The translations under genes were made by a program, and so were the position numbers. The notes under the pieces are model-generated. The model was not told the origin of the DNA. It did not search any database and worked only from the letters and a program-made list of their open reading frames with translations. From Halorientalis sp. (GTDB lineage: Archaea > Halobacteriota > Halobacteria > Halobacteriales > Haloarculaceae): 64,000 nt of DNA. Position 1 is the first letter of the stretch. Each line of letters starts with the position of its first letter. Positions 27,334 through 37,130 of the stretch are shown here, one piece after another. The stretch is from contig NZ_JAQCNH010000029.1 in NCBI RefSeq assembly GCF_028275115.1, positions 1 through 64,000 of the forward strand, given 5' to 3'.

Positions 27334-29808
27334 ATGAACGCGAACAGAAGACAGCTGCTCCGGACGGCCACGGCGGTGGCTGCAGGGCTGGGACTCGCAG
27401 GGTGTAGCGGCAGCAATCAGGACGGCACACCGACGGAAACGGCGACAGGCGCGGACGCCGACACGCCGGCTTCGGCCGAGGGTGACTCAGAAGCCGAAGC
27501 GGGCTCGACGAGCGTCGGCGCGGAGGCGGCCGTCGCCGCGGAGTGGACGGCGATGCGGATGCGACTCGACGACGCGTTCACCCTCGGTGTCGCGGGCCAC
27601 ACCGAGGCAGGCGCGAGCGTCGGTCAGAGCGTGTTCGCCCAGTTCGAGAGTGCCAACGGTGAGTACGGCGCACACGAGTACCTCGAAGCCACGGACGAGG
27701 CCAACTACAGCGGCTTCGAGGAGGACGGACTGGTCGTTATGAACGAGAGGCTGAACGCAGGTGACGCCGAGGCCGCCCGGGACGGCTGGCGGACGGCCAA
27801 CACCAACCTCCGTGAGGCGACCGTTGCCCGCATCGGCGAGACCGGCGCGAACGCGCTGGCGGTCCTCCGGTTCGGCGCGGCCGTGAACAACGTCGAACTG
27901 CTCGCCGCCGCCGGCGACGTCGAGGGCGCGGCCTCGGTCGGACAAGAAGTGCTAAGCTGGTGGGAGAGTTCGCCCGCTCACGACGCGGTCGAGAGTGCCG
28001 ACAGCGAGGCGTACGAGCGCCTCGAAGGCGCGATGGAGGACGCGATTTCGGCCGCACAGTCCGGTGACGTGGCGGGAGTCCGGAGCGCGACGAACACAGC
28101 GTTGAGCGCCTCGGCGACCGGGGCCTACGCCGTCGCCGGCAGCCGGAACGTCGCAGGCGCGGGCCAACTCGCGGCTTACCAGGCACAGGGCTGGGACGCC
28201 GCGACGCTCGCTTCGATGGGCGGTGCCGGCGAGGCACAGGCCCACGCCGCCGTTCTCACGACGTATCGCGCACGCGTCCACGATTCGCACTGGGTCGCGG
28301 CCCGCGGCGAGACCGACACCGCACAGACGATGGCTCAGGACGTGTTCGCGCACTTCGAGGGTGCGAGGGCTCACGACGCGCTGGAAGAGGCCAACAGCGA
28401 GGCCTACGAGAGCTTCGAGAGCGGACTGGACTCGCTGATTTCGGCCATCGACAGCGGTGATTCCGCGGGCGTCGACGACGCGCTGGCAGCGGTCGACGAC
28501 AACCTCGTGACGGGTATCGAGGCGCTGGTCGGCGACACCGGTTCGGCGGTCCTCGAAGCCGAGTTCTTCCGAGCGCGACTCCAGGACGCCCGGGAGGTCT
28601 ACCGGTTCGGTGGCGCCGACACCGCCGCAGAGATTGCACAGTCCCTGTTCCGGACCTTCGAGCAGAACGAACTCGGCTTCCACGAGGCCTTCGAGGCGGC
28701 AGACGCCGAGGCCTACGAGTCCTTCGAGTCACACCTCGGCTCCCTGCAGACGGCCTTCGAGAACACGAACGACAGCGGCGTCGAGACCCACGCGACGGGC
28801 GTGCTCGACGAACTGCTCGGCTTCGAGACGACCGCCGGGTCGACCGGCCAGGTCGGTGCCGGCGAGACCGCGTACATGGCCGCTCGGATCTTCGACGCCG
28901 CGGGCGTCGCCGCGCTCGGCAAGTCCGGGCGCGCGAACAGCGTCGTCCAGGAGACCTTCGCCGGCTTCGAGGCCGGCGCCGGCGGCTTCCACGAGGCGCT
29001 GGAGGAATCGGATTCGGAACTGTACGAGAGCTTCGAGAGCGACCTCTCGGCGGTCGGCGCCGCGGCCAACGACGGCAGCACCGTCTACGGCACCGCGAAG
29101 AGTTTCTACGGGAAGACAGTCGACGCCGCCTACGCAGTCGTCGGCGCCGGCGGCGCCAGCGTCGTCACGCCCGTGATGCAGGACACTTTCGCCGCCTTCG
29201 AGGAGGCGACGGTCCACGAGATGCTCGAAGAAGCCGACGAGAGTACCTACGAGAGGTACGAGGCTGCGCTGGACGACTACATCAGCGCCCTCGACTCCGG
29301 GTCGGGCGTCGAGAGCGCCGCGACGGCTTACGCCGACGCCTCGACCCGTGCACAGTTCGCCGTCGTCGACGCCGTGGCCGATGCTCCTGTCGGCGAGGGA
29401 GGCGGCGAGGCCAGCGGCGAGAGCGAAGAAACGAGCCTCCAGGGCGGTCCCGACGTCCAAGACGGCGTGCCGGACGGCGCCGACCACATCGTCGACATGC
29501 GGGCCGTCGCCTTCGAGCCGGCCGAACTCACGGTGAAAGTGGGCGATACGGTCGCGTGGGCACACCGCGCCGGTGAGGCACACAACGTCGTCGCCTACGA
29601 GGACGCGATTCCCGAGGGCGCAGGGTACTGGGCCTCCGGCGGCTTCGAGTCCCAGTCCGCCGCCGAAACCGGGTGGGAGAGCGGCGACGGCGCCGTTCAG
29701 TCCGGCCAGTCCTACACCCACACGTTCGAGGCGGCCGGCACTCACGAGTACTACTGTGTTCCCCACGAGATGGCAGGGATGAAAGGCGAGGTGGTCGTCG
29801 AGGAGTGA
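27334..29808 (+). CDS. Lipoprotein with six tandem helical repeats (DUF5059-like) and C-terminal cupredoxin domain
   Basis: RRQLLRTATAVAAGLGLAGCSG lipobox; repeated HExxEEADSEAYESFES; C-terminal AFEPAELTVKVGDTVAWAHRAGEAHNVVAYED...HEYYCVPHEMAGMKG type I Cu ligands. Confidence 0.85.
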   Translation: MNANRRQLLRTATAVAAGLGLAGCSGSNQDGTPTETATGADADTPASAEGDSEAEAGSTSVGAEAAVAAEWTAMRMRLDDAFTLGVAGHTEAGASVGQSVFAQFESANGEYGAHEYLEATDEANYSGFEEDGLVVMNERLNAGDAEAARDGWRTANTNLREATVARIGETGANALAVLRFGAAVNNVELLAAAGDVEGAASVGQEVLSWWESSPAHDAVESADSEAYERLEGAMEDAISAAQSGDVAGVRSATNTALSASATGAYAVAGSRNVAGAGQLAAYQAQGWDAATLASMGGAGEAQAHAAVLTTYRARVHDSHWVAARGETDTAQTMAQDVFAHFEGARAHDALEEANSEAYESFESGLDSLISAIDSGDSAGVDDALAAVDDNLVTGIEALVGDTGSAVLEAEFFRARLQDAREVYRFGGADTAAEIAQSLFRTFEQNELGFHEAFEAADAEAYESFESHLGSLQTAFENTNDSGVETHATGVLDELLGFETTAGSTGQVGAGETAYMAARIFDAAGVAALGKSGRANSVVQETFAGFEAGAGGFHEALEESDSELYESFESDLSAVGAAANDGSTVYGTAKSFYGKTVDAAYAVVGAGGASVVTPVMQDTFAAFEEATVHEMLEEADESTYERYEAALDDYISALDSGSGVESAATAYADASTRAQFAVVDAVADAPVGEGGGEASGESEETSLQGGPDVQDGVPDGADHIVDMRAVAFEPAELTVKVGDTVAWAHRAGEAHNVVAYEDAIPEGAGYWASGGFESQSAAETGWESGDGAVQSGQSYTHTFEAAGTHEYYCVPHEMAGMKGEVVVEE

Positions 29809-29868
29809 GCGGCACTCGCCCCCCCGCCGGAACGTGGGTTTTTGTCTCCGTCGGCCGACAGGTCCGAT

Positions 29869-30657
29869 ATGGGATTGTTCGACTGGCTCGGCGACCTCCT
29901 CGGCGACAGTGGACCGACAGACGATCGGCGGGGGACCGAACGCCAGCGTCACGGAAGTCACTGGGACACCGTCCTCGCGCCCGAGGGCCGAGAGGCTGCG
30001 CTCCGGACGGTCCTGACGGCGACGGTCGAAGGCGGGACTCCGAGCGAAGCCGGCACGCACGAAGGCGCGCCCCTCGTCGGCTACCGGGACTCCCCGGATC
30101 CGGTCGGTGCAACCGTCGTCACGCTCGATGAACAGGTCACCACCGGCTACCCGGTCGCCGACGGGGTGGGTCACGAGTTCGGCGTGACTGACCGAACGGA
30201 GTGGGCGTCCGGGGTCGAGGCCTGGGTCGAGGGGACGGTCGGTGCGGTGACAGTGACCTGCTTCGACGTCGACTGGTTCGCCCACCGGTCGGCCCCACCA
30301 GGGGGAGACGTGACGGCCTCGCTGTCAGTACTGCTTTACAATCTCCAGTCGGCCGACCCGACGGAGCCGCTCGTCACTGCTGACGGCGCGAAAGCGGACG
30401 CGACGGCTGGATTCCTCCCGTTCGAGAAGGGCGGCGCCGACGACTACGCCGTCTGGACGACCGTCGACGACGTGACCCGATGGACGTGGCGCGACACCGC
30501 GGGGTACCGCCTCCGCGCCCCCCTCGTCCGGGCCGAGGGGAGCGACGACATAGACGTGTCGATGTACGTCGCCGACCACAACCTCGTGGACGGGTACGTC
30601 CCCGAACCGGGCGACGAGGTCGAGGGGCTCGGCTGGGTCCAGGGGTCGTTCGAGTGA
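29869..30657 (+). CDS. Conserved haloarchaeal hypothetical protein
   Basis: MGLFDWLGDLLGDSGPTDDRRG...; acidic, good coding character. Confidence 0.6.
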   Translation: MGLFDWLGDLLGDSGPTDDRRGTERQRHGSHWDTVLAPEGREAALRTVLTATVEGGTPSEAGTHEGAPLVGYRDSPDPVGATVVTLDEQVTTGYPVADGVGHEFGVTDRTEWASGVEAWVEGTVGAVTVTCFDVDWFAHRSAPPGGDVTASLSVLLYNLQSADPTEPLVTADGAKADATAGFLPFEKGGADDYAVWTTVDDVTRWTWRDTAGYRLRAPLVRAEGSDDIDVSMYVADHNLVDGYVPEPGDEVEGLGWVQGSFE

Positions 30658-30782
30658 ACGGGCGGCGCAGTCGCTCCGGGACGACGCTTCAAAAAACGGG
30701 ACGTCGAGACGTTATGCTGCGGTCGTTCGCCGCCGGATGCGAACTGACCGTTCTGACCCGATAGTCCTCACGGCCAAATCGT

Positions 30783-32360
30783 TCACTCCGCCGCGATGAC
30801 GTCGTCGATGCGGACGATCATCGTCGCCGCCTCGGTCGCGGACTCGACGGCCTCTTCCTTGACTGCGGCGGGGTCGAGGACGCCGTACTCGACGGGGTCG
30901 CCGATGATGCCGGTCTGACCCTCGGAGATAATGCCGGCGCGGCCCTCACTGTCGAACTCCGAGCGGAGGTCGACGAGCGCGTCGATGGGGTCCATGCCGG
31001 TGTTGGCCGCCAGCGTGCGCGGGAGCACGTCGACGGCGTCGGCGAACGCTTCGACAGCCAGTTGTTTGCGGCCCTCGATGCTCGCGGCCTCGTCGCGGAT
31101 ATGGGCCGCGATTGCGATCTCCGCGGCACCGGCACCGGAGACGACGCCGCCCTCGTCGAGTGCGGCGGTCACGACGTCAAGCGCGTCGTTGAGGGCGCGT
31201 TCCAGTTCGTCAGTGACGTGTTCGGTGCCACCGCGGGCGAAGACGGTGACAGCGTCGGCGGCCGCGCCACCCTCGATGAAGGCGACGTCGTCGCCGTCGT
31301 ACTTGTCGACACGGACCGCCTCGGCCTCACCGAGGTCGTCGGCTTCGAGGTCGTCGACGGAGCCGGCGCGGGAACCGCCCGTTGCTGAGGCGATGGCCTT
31401 GGCGTCGTCGTCGTCGACGCTCTCGAAGGCGAGGATGCCGCGCTTGGCGAGAAAGGCCTTCGCGCGGTCGGCGATGTCGCCGGTGACGAACGCGACCTTC
31501 GCGCCGACGTCCTCGATGGCGTCGACGTAGCCACGCAGTTCCTCTTCCTCGGCCTCGATGGCCTGGTCGAGCTGGTCGACCTCGGTGATATTGTACTCGG
31601 CGTCGATGCTTGACTCCTTGAGGTCGATATCGTTGTCGACGACAGCGATGGCGGCGTCTTCGACCGAGCGGGGCATGTTCTCGTGACCCGGTTCCTCGTC
31701 GACAATGACGCCCTCGACCAGTTCGGTCGCGGAGGAGGAGGCACCGGTCTGAGTCCGGACAGTAATGTTGTCGCGGACGACGCCGGCGTCGGTGTCGACG
31801 TGCTGGACGGCCCCGACGACCGTCTCGGCCAGGCCACCGGCGTTCACGTCGCCGGTGCCTTTGCCGGTCATCGAGGACTCGGCGACCGAGCGGAGCGTCT
31901 GCTCGTCCACGTCGGCGTCGAGTGTCTCGGCGTCGATTGCCGCCTGGGCCAACTGTGCAGCCTCGTGGTACCCCTCGACGATGGTCGTCGGGTGCACGTC
32001 GTCGTCGAGCAGGTCCTCGGCCTGCTTCAGAAGTTCTCCCGCGAGCACGGAGGCCGTCGTCGTCCCGTCACCGACCTCGTCTTCCTGGGTCTGGGCGACT
32101 TCGACGATCATCTGCGCGGCGGGGTGTTCGATCTCCATCTCGTTCAGGATAGTCGCCCCGTCGTTGGTGATGACCACGTCGCCCGAGTCGGAGACGAGCA
32201 TCTTGTCCATCCCGCGAGGACCCAGTGTCGTCCGTACCGCCTCTGAAATCGCCTTTCCCGCGGCGATGTTGGATGTCTGTGCGTCTTTCCCCTCTGTCCG
32301 CTGGGAATCCTCGTTGAGAATGAACATGGGCTGGCCGCCCATCCGTCGCTGTTGAGACAT
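30783..32360 (-). CDS. Thermosome (group II chaperonin) subunit
   Basis: NIAAGKAISEAVRTTLGPRGMDKMLVSDSGDVVITNDGATILNEMEIEHPAAQMIVEVAQTQEDEVGDGTTTASVLAGELL. Confidence 0.98.
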   Translation of the reverse strand: MSQQRRMGGQPMFILNEDSQRTEGKDAQTSNIAAGKAISEAVRTTLGPRGMDKMLVSDSGDVVITNDGATILNEMEIEHPAAQMIVEVAQTQEDEVGDGTTTASVLAGELLKQAEDLLDDDVHPTTIVEGYHEAAQLAQAAIDAETLDADVDEQTLRSVAESSMTGKGTGDVNAGGLAETVVGAVQHVDTDAGVVRDNITVRTQTGASSSATELVEGVIVDEEPGHENMPRSVEDAAIAVVDNDIDLKESSIDAEYNITEVDQLDQAIEAEEEELRGYVDAIEDVGAKVAFVTGDIADRAKAFLAKRGILAFESVDDDDAKAIASATGGSRAGSVDDLEADDLGEAEAVRVDKYDGDDVAFIEGGAAADAVTVFARGGTEHVTDELERALNDALDVVTAALDEGGVVSGAGAAEIAIAAHIRDEAASIEGRKQLAVEAFADAVDVLPRTLAANTGMDPIDALVDLRSEFDSEGRAGIISEGQTGIIGDPVEYGVLDPAAVKEEAVESATEAATMIVRIDDVIAAE

Positions 32361-32387
32361 AGTCAGTAATGAGATGGTAAGCGGTTC

Positions 32388-32395
32388 TATATAAA
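32388..32395 (-). promoter_or_regulatory. TATA box of thermosome gene
   Basis: Minus-strand TTTATATA about 28 nt from ATG at 32360, consistent with a short leader. Confidence 0.6.
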
Positions 32396-32520
32396 CTTTG
32401 CTATCGGAGGAAAGCGAGAGACGGCGAGGGGATATCGGTGCGGTGACGGTTGGATTCGGCAACAGAGGCAGACCATCTGGCGGGCAACCGTTATTACACG
32501 GCCGTTCGTTACCTCGGTGG

Positions 32521-33342
32521 ATGCTGGAGCTGGAACACGAGTTCCGCGTCGTCGACGTTCACGTCTGTCTCGAGCCCGACGACACGCGACGGGCCGACGC
32601 CCGAACCGGCGACCCCGAGACAATCGAGCGGGAGATGCACCAAGCGGGGGTCATCCGGTCGGTCGTGTTCCCGGGGTCCCGGGACGGGAGCTATCTCAAG
32701 GTCAACAACGCGGTCGCCCGCATGAGTGTCGGCCGCTCGTTCGTCGCGTTCGCCCGCATCAACGGGGCCAGAGATGCCGGTTCGAGTCCGGGCGCGCGTT
32801 TGCGCAACCTCACCAGCTCGCGGGACGAACACCACACCTCGCCCGAGGACGTGGAGCAGTACGCCTACGACGACCGCTTCGCCGGGTTCAAACTCCACCC
32901 CGCAGCCGACGGCCTCCCCGACGAGGACGTCCTAGAACGGCTCGCCGAGGTCGGCCTCCCTGTCCTCGTTCACAGCGGTCAGCAGTTCCCGCCCCGGGCC
33001 GTGGCCGACCACCTGCTCGAGTACGAGTTTCCCGTGATCGTCGAACATTTCGGCGGCTACCCGCTGGACGGCGAACTCATCGGCGACGGCATCACCCTGC
33101 TGGACCGCTGGGAGTCGTGTTTTCTCGATACGAGTTTCGTCCGCTTCCGGACGCCGCTCGAACGGGCGATTATGGAACACCCCGATCGGATCTGTTTCGG
33201 TAGCGGCGCGCCGGCCAGCCACCCCGACGTGGGCCTCATGGAGATTCTCACGCTGGACGTGCCCGAAGACGCGATGGTGAAGGTGTTCTCGAAGAACGCC
33301 TCCCGCGTGGTCCCGGAGCTCTCGTCGTCGGGCGGACGCTGA
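32521..33342 (+). CDS. Amidohydrolase-like TIM-barrel protein
   Basis: VVDVHVCLEPDD; FAGFKLHPAADGLPDEDVLERLAEVGLPVLVHSGQQ; PDRICFGSGAP; VFSKNASRV. Confidence 0.8.
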   Translation: MLELEHEFRVVDVHVCLEPDDTRRADARTGDPETIEREMHQAGVIRSVVFPGSRDGSYLKVNNAVARMSVGRSFVAFARINGARDAGSSPGARLRNLTSSRDEHHTSPEDVEQYAYDDRFAGFKLHPAADGLPDEDVLERLAEVGLPVLVHSGQQFPPRAVADHLLEYEFPVIVEHFGGYPLDGELIGDGITLLDRWESCFLDTSFVRFRTPLERAIMEHPDRICFGSGAPASHPDVGLMEILTLDVPEDAMVKVFSKNASRVVPELSSSGGR

Positions 33343-33393
33343 GGGGTGAACCGCTCCGTCCCGTAGTATTTATCACCGAGACCTGCAGAGAGA

Positions 33394-34896
33394 GTGACAG
33401 TGGGTGGCCACATCGACTGGCGAAACCGGTACGTGGTGGCGCTGGCCGGTATCCTCGTCGTCGGAGCGACCCTGCGGCTGTACGGCCTCGGCGTCGAGAG
33501 TATCTGGGTCGACGAGGCAATCACGCTCCGGTTCGTCGAGAACCACGGCCCGCTCGAACTGCTGTGGGTTATCCCGAGCGAGCAACCACATCTCCCGCCG
33601 TACTACGTGTTCCTCGACGTCTGGGTCGCGGCGTTCGGTACGGACGCGACCGCTGTCCGGTTCCCATCGGCGGTCTTCGGCATCGTCTCCCTGCCCCTGC
33701 TGTACCTATTGGGCCGGAAACTGTTCGACCGGACGACAGGGCTGGTCGCGACCCTCGTGTTCGCAGTCGCCCCGTTCCAACTCTACTACGCCCAGGAGAC
33801 GCGGATGTACAGCCTCTGGACGATGTTGACCCTCGTTTCGTTCCTGACGTTCCTCCGGCTCCGACGCCAGCCAACCCGTCGGCTGGCCGCCGGCTACGGC
33901 ACCGCGACACTTTCGACCGCGGCCGTCCATCCGTTCGGCCTGTTCGTCCTCCTCACGCAGGGGCTCGTCTCGGTCTGCGACCGCCTGTCCGCCGGTGACG
34001 TCCTCGGAGTCGACGAGCTGACCACCCTGGAGCGGGCCCAAGCCGTCTGCTGGGGGTTGCTCGCCCCGGTTCTCGTCCTCGGGTTCCTGAAACTCGACAC
34101 CGCCGTCGCCGGCTTCGATTTCATCTCCCCTCCGGGACCGGGGCGGGTCGTCGGGACCGTCGTCGAGTACTTTACGACTGCCGCCGGGACGGCCGAACTT
34201 GCGGTCTGTCTGCTCGTCGCCGTCGGTGTCGCCCTGGCACTCCGGTCGCGGCCGGTCGGGCGCGACCGTCGCCTCCTCGTCGTCTGGGCACTGGTCCCGA
34301 TCCTCGGACTGGTCGCGGTGTCGTACCTGGTGACGCCGCTGTTCTGGGACCGGTACACGGTCACCGCCGCGCCGGCATGGGTCCTGCTCGCGGTTCGCGG
34401 GTTCACGAGTCTCGACCGCGACCGACTCGGACTCGGCATCGAACGTCGCCACGTCGGCTACGCGCTGGCCGGCCTGCTCGTCGTCGCCATCGTGCCGGCG
34501 ACGGCGCACTACCACACGACCGAGGGCAAAGAGCAGTGGGACGAGGCCGTCCCCGACCTGGAATCGGCGGCCGAATCCGGCGACGTGGTCCTCGTAATCG
34601 ACCGCGCCGGGCTGTCGGCGTTCGACTACTACCGCACCCGACGGGACGTGACGGTACGACCGGTCCACGCCGGACTGGGACCGAACGGAAGCTACGTCAC
34701 ACCCAACGCGACGCTCCGGAACATGACCGACGGCCACGACCGGGTGTGGCTCGTCCTGACACACCTCTGGTTCCTGCCGGGCGAGCGCCGGCGGATGCTG
34801 GACGTCGTGAACGAGAGCCGGCAGGTAGTTCGCCACCGACAGTACAACAGCATCGAGGTCTACCTGCTGGCCAACCGGACTCAGCGCCAGTCGTAG
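33394..34896 (+). CDS. Membrane glycosyltransferase (GT39/GT83-like)
   Basis: LAGILVVGATLRLYGLGVESIWVDEAITLRFVE; many TM segments; FQLYYAQETRMYSL. Confidence 0.82.
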   Translation: MTVGGHIDWRNRYVVALAGILVVGATLRLYGLGVESIWVDEAITLRFVENHGPLELLWVIPSEQPHLPPYYVFLDVWVAAFGTDATAVRFPSAVFGIVSLPLLYLLGRKLFDRTTGLVATLVFAVAPFQLYYAQETRMYSLWTMLTLVSFLTFLRLRRQPTRRLAAGYGTATLSTAAVHPFGLFVLLTQGLVSVCDRLSAGDVLGVDELTTLERAQAVCWGLLAPVLVLGFLKLDTAVAGFDFISPPGPGRVVGTVVEYFTTAAGTAELAVCLLVAVGVALALRSRPVGRDRRLLVVWALVPILGLVAVSYLVTPLFWDRYTVTAAPAWVLLAVRGFTSLDRDRLGLGIERRHVGYALAGLLVVAIVPATAHYHTTEGKEQWDEAVPDLESAAESGDVVLVIDRAGLSAFDYYRTRRDVTVRPVHAGLGPNGSYVTPNATLRNMTDGHDRVWLVLTHLWFLPGERRRMLDVVNESRQVVRHRQYNSIEVYLLANRTQRQS

Positions 34897-35783
34897 ACCG
34901 AAACCGCGCGGTCCGTGCGGTCGGCCCGGCCGTTGGGGTTGCGTGCCGGCGTCCGGTCGCGCCACCGCGCACCGACGCCGTCTTTGAGGCCGACGGCCAG
35001 TCCCGCGAGGACGTCCCGGCCGTTGCCGAACCACTGCGACGGTTCGATCAACCCGCCAGCGACATCCCGGAGCGCACTGCCGGCGTCACGGAGAGCGTGA
35101 CCGACGAGGCGTCGGACGACGGTCGGCCGAACGCCGTAGTTCTTCGTCAGTCGGTACGCCAGCGAGCGGTACTTCCAGCGCCAGTCGGTGTCGGTCACAC
35201 CGCCGTCGGTGCCGTACTCACCACGCACCGACATGTCGCCGCGCCAGGTGACCTCGTACTCGTGCCCGGCCAGTCGGTGGGCCACGTCGCGTGCGCCGCC
35301 GGTGAGGAGGTACTCGTCGAACCCGTCGACAGCGTCCAGTGCCGCCCGAGAGAAGGCCGCGTTGTCGCCGTTGAAGTAGGTGACCGTGCGCCCCTTGACC
35401 GTCGTGGACTCGACGCTCTCGGTCGTCATACCAGCCTTGAGCTCTTGATGAGTCGGGCCGGTGACAACGTCGGCGGTTTCGATGCCGACTTCGAGCGCCG
35501 ACTGCCAGTCGGGTTCGACGGCCAGTTCGTGGTTGACGAACGCGATTACATCGCCGGTCGCCCGGTCAAGACCAGCGTTACGCGCCGCGTTGAGCCGGCG
35601 GTCGGCGATATCGACCAGCAGGTCCACGTCGTCGCGCTCCCGGACCATCCCTGTCGTCCCGTCCGAGGAGGGTCCGTTGACGACGACGACCTCGGCGTCG
35701 AACGCGTGGTCGGCGAGGGCGTCCAGACAGCCCGACAGCCGCTCACGCCCGTTGAGTGTTGGAACGACCACCGAGAGATCCAT
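34881..35783 (-). CDS. Glycosyltransferase family 2
   Basis: MDLSVVVPTLNGRERLSGCLDALAD...EVVVVNGPSSDGT; NAARNAGLDRATGDVIAFVNHE. Confidence 0.9.
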   Translation of the reverse strand: MDLSVVVPTLNGRERLSGCLDALADHAFDAEVVVVNGPSSDGTTGMVRERDDVDLLVDIADRRLNAARNAGLDRATGDVIAFVNHELAVEPDWQSALEVGIETADVVTGPTHQELKAGMTTESVESTTVKGRTVTYFNGDNAAFSRAALDAVDGFDEYLLTGGARDVAHRLAGHEYEVTWRGDMSVRGEYGTDGGVTDTDWRWKYRSLAYRLTKNYGVRPTVVRRLVGHALRDAGSALRDVAGGLIEPSQWFGNGRDVLAGLAVGLKDGVGARWRDRTPARNPNGRADRTDRAVSVYDWR

Positions 35784-35822
35784 ACTCCTCGTTCTCCCCC
35801 GGACCCCTAAAAACTCGCGCCG

Positions 35823-36530
35823 TCAGGGGACGCGGGCGTGCCAGTACGAGACCGAGGCCAACCGCTTGCCCAGGGGTGACGAGATGAGCGTGGTGTCGAC
35901 GTCTCGGAACACGCTAGCCAGTTTGTTCGGAATCTCCCGATACAGTCCGTACGGGAGGGCGAAATCGTGGTCGGACTTGACGAGGTGGAGGCCAGCGCTG
36001 TCGAGTAGCCGGGACACCTCCCAGCGCGAGTAGAGCCGCGACCCCATCGGGAGCGCCCAGTTGTACAGCGAACGCGTAGTGAAGCGATTGAACGTATCGA
36101 AAAAGACCTGATCCCGCGAGACTCGCCGTATCTCGCTCAGAAAGGAGGCGGGCTGGTCTGCCAGGTGGAAGAACCGCATGGCCAGCACCGAGTCGAAACT
36201 GTCGTCGGGGAACGGAAGTCGCCCTGCGTCGCCCCGCATCAGATTCATGTTCTCTGCGACACCCACACGCTTTGCCTTCTCCCGGCCCTGCTGGAGCATC
36301 GGTCCCGAGATGTCGAGTCCGACGACGTTGGCGCCACGTTCGGCCAGCATGACTGTGAACCGACCGGTCCCACAGGCAATCTCCAGTACGTTCCTGTCTT
36401 CGACCGGGCCAATCTCGTCCAACACGGCCTGTTTCTCCCGCCGGTCGATGAGTCGCCCCCCTTTAGAAAACCGCTTTTCCTCATACTCCTCGGCGATGTC
36501 GTCTTCTTGATACCACTCCTGTCCCTTCAC
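35823..36530 (-). CDS. Class I SAM-dependent methyltransferase
   Basis: VLEIACGTGRFTVMLAERGANVVGLDISGPMLQQGREKAKRVG; GTG start inferred. Confidence 0.88.
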   Translation of the reverse strand: MKGQEWYQEDDIAEEYEEKRFSKGGRLIDRREKQAVLDEIGPVEDRNVLEIACGTGRFTVMLAERGANVVGLDISGPMLQQGREKAKRVGVAENMNLMRGDAGRLPFPDDSFDSVLAMRFFHLADQPASFLSEIRRVSRDQVFFDTFNRFTTRSLYNWALPMGSRLYSRWEVSRLLDSAGLHLVKSDHDFALPYGLYREIPNKLASVFRDVDTTLISSPLGKRLASVSYWHARVP

Positions 36531-36803
36531 GGCTTGTCCTTGATTGCTGCTCGGAGTGCATAAAACGGTACTGAAACGCACCGCTCAGTGTCGCCCGGGA
36601 CGCCGAAGTGGTAACTATACGGATGTTTGCGGAACGAGTTCCCGACTGAACGAGGTGATTCGACGTACGCGAGTGCGTTGCCGATTCCGATAATTTGTGT
36701 CGGTATATTTTGTATAAGGACGCATAATACGCACTTATTTGTTCCTATTGTTTTGTCACACATGTAGCCAAGGTTTACACGTAGTGTTCGAACAGGCTCA
36801 AAT

Positions 36804-37091
36804 ATGAGCACGAGGACGGACGAAAGTGCATACACGGAGGACGGCGAAGAGAGCCCGTTGGCCGATCCGGAATTTCGCGAGCGGTTGCGGGAGCTTCCAC
36901 CGAGTGCGAAGCTCGTCGCAAAGGTACTGGAGGGCGACGCACCCCTCTCACAAGGTCAGCTCGCCGAGGAGTCACTGCTGCCAGACCGGACCGTGCGGTA
37001 CGCGCTGAATCGGCTGGAGGAGTCCGATCTTGTCGGGTCGCGCTACAGTTTCCGCGACGCGCGCAAACAGGTCTACTACCTCAGTAGCTGA
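36804..37091 (+). CDS. MarR-type winged-helix regulator
   Basis: ELPPSAKLVAKVLEGDAPLSQGQLAEESLLPDRTVRYALNRLEESDLVGSRYSFRDARKQVYYLSS. Confidence 0.85.
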   Translation: MSTRTDESAYTEDGEESPLADPEFRERLRELPPSAKLVAKVLEGDAPLSQGQLAEESLLPDRTVRYALNRLEESDLVGSRYSFRDARKQVYYLSS

Positions 37092-37130
37092 CCACCGCCA
37101 CTTTTGACCGGCGTGGCCCTGGGGTGGGAT

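Noticed and set aside
28729-30285. 518-aa minus ORF
   Set aside because: Antisense to the cupredoxin/repeat lipoprotein and the following gene
33706-35034. 442-aa minus ORF
   Set aside because: Antisense to the membrane glycosyltransferase; composition artefact
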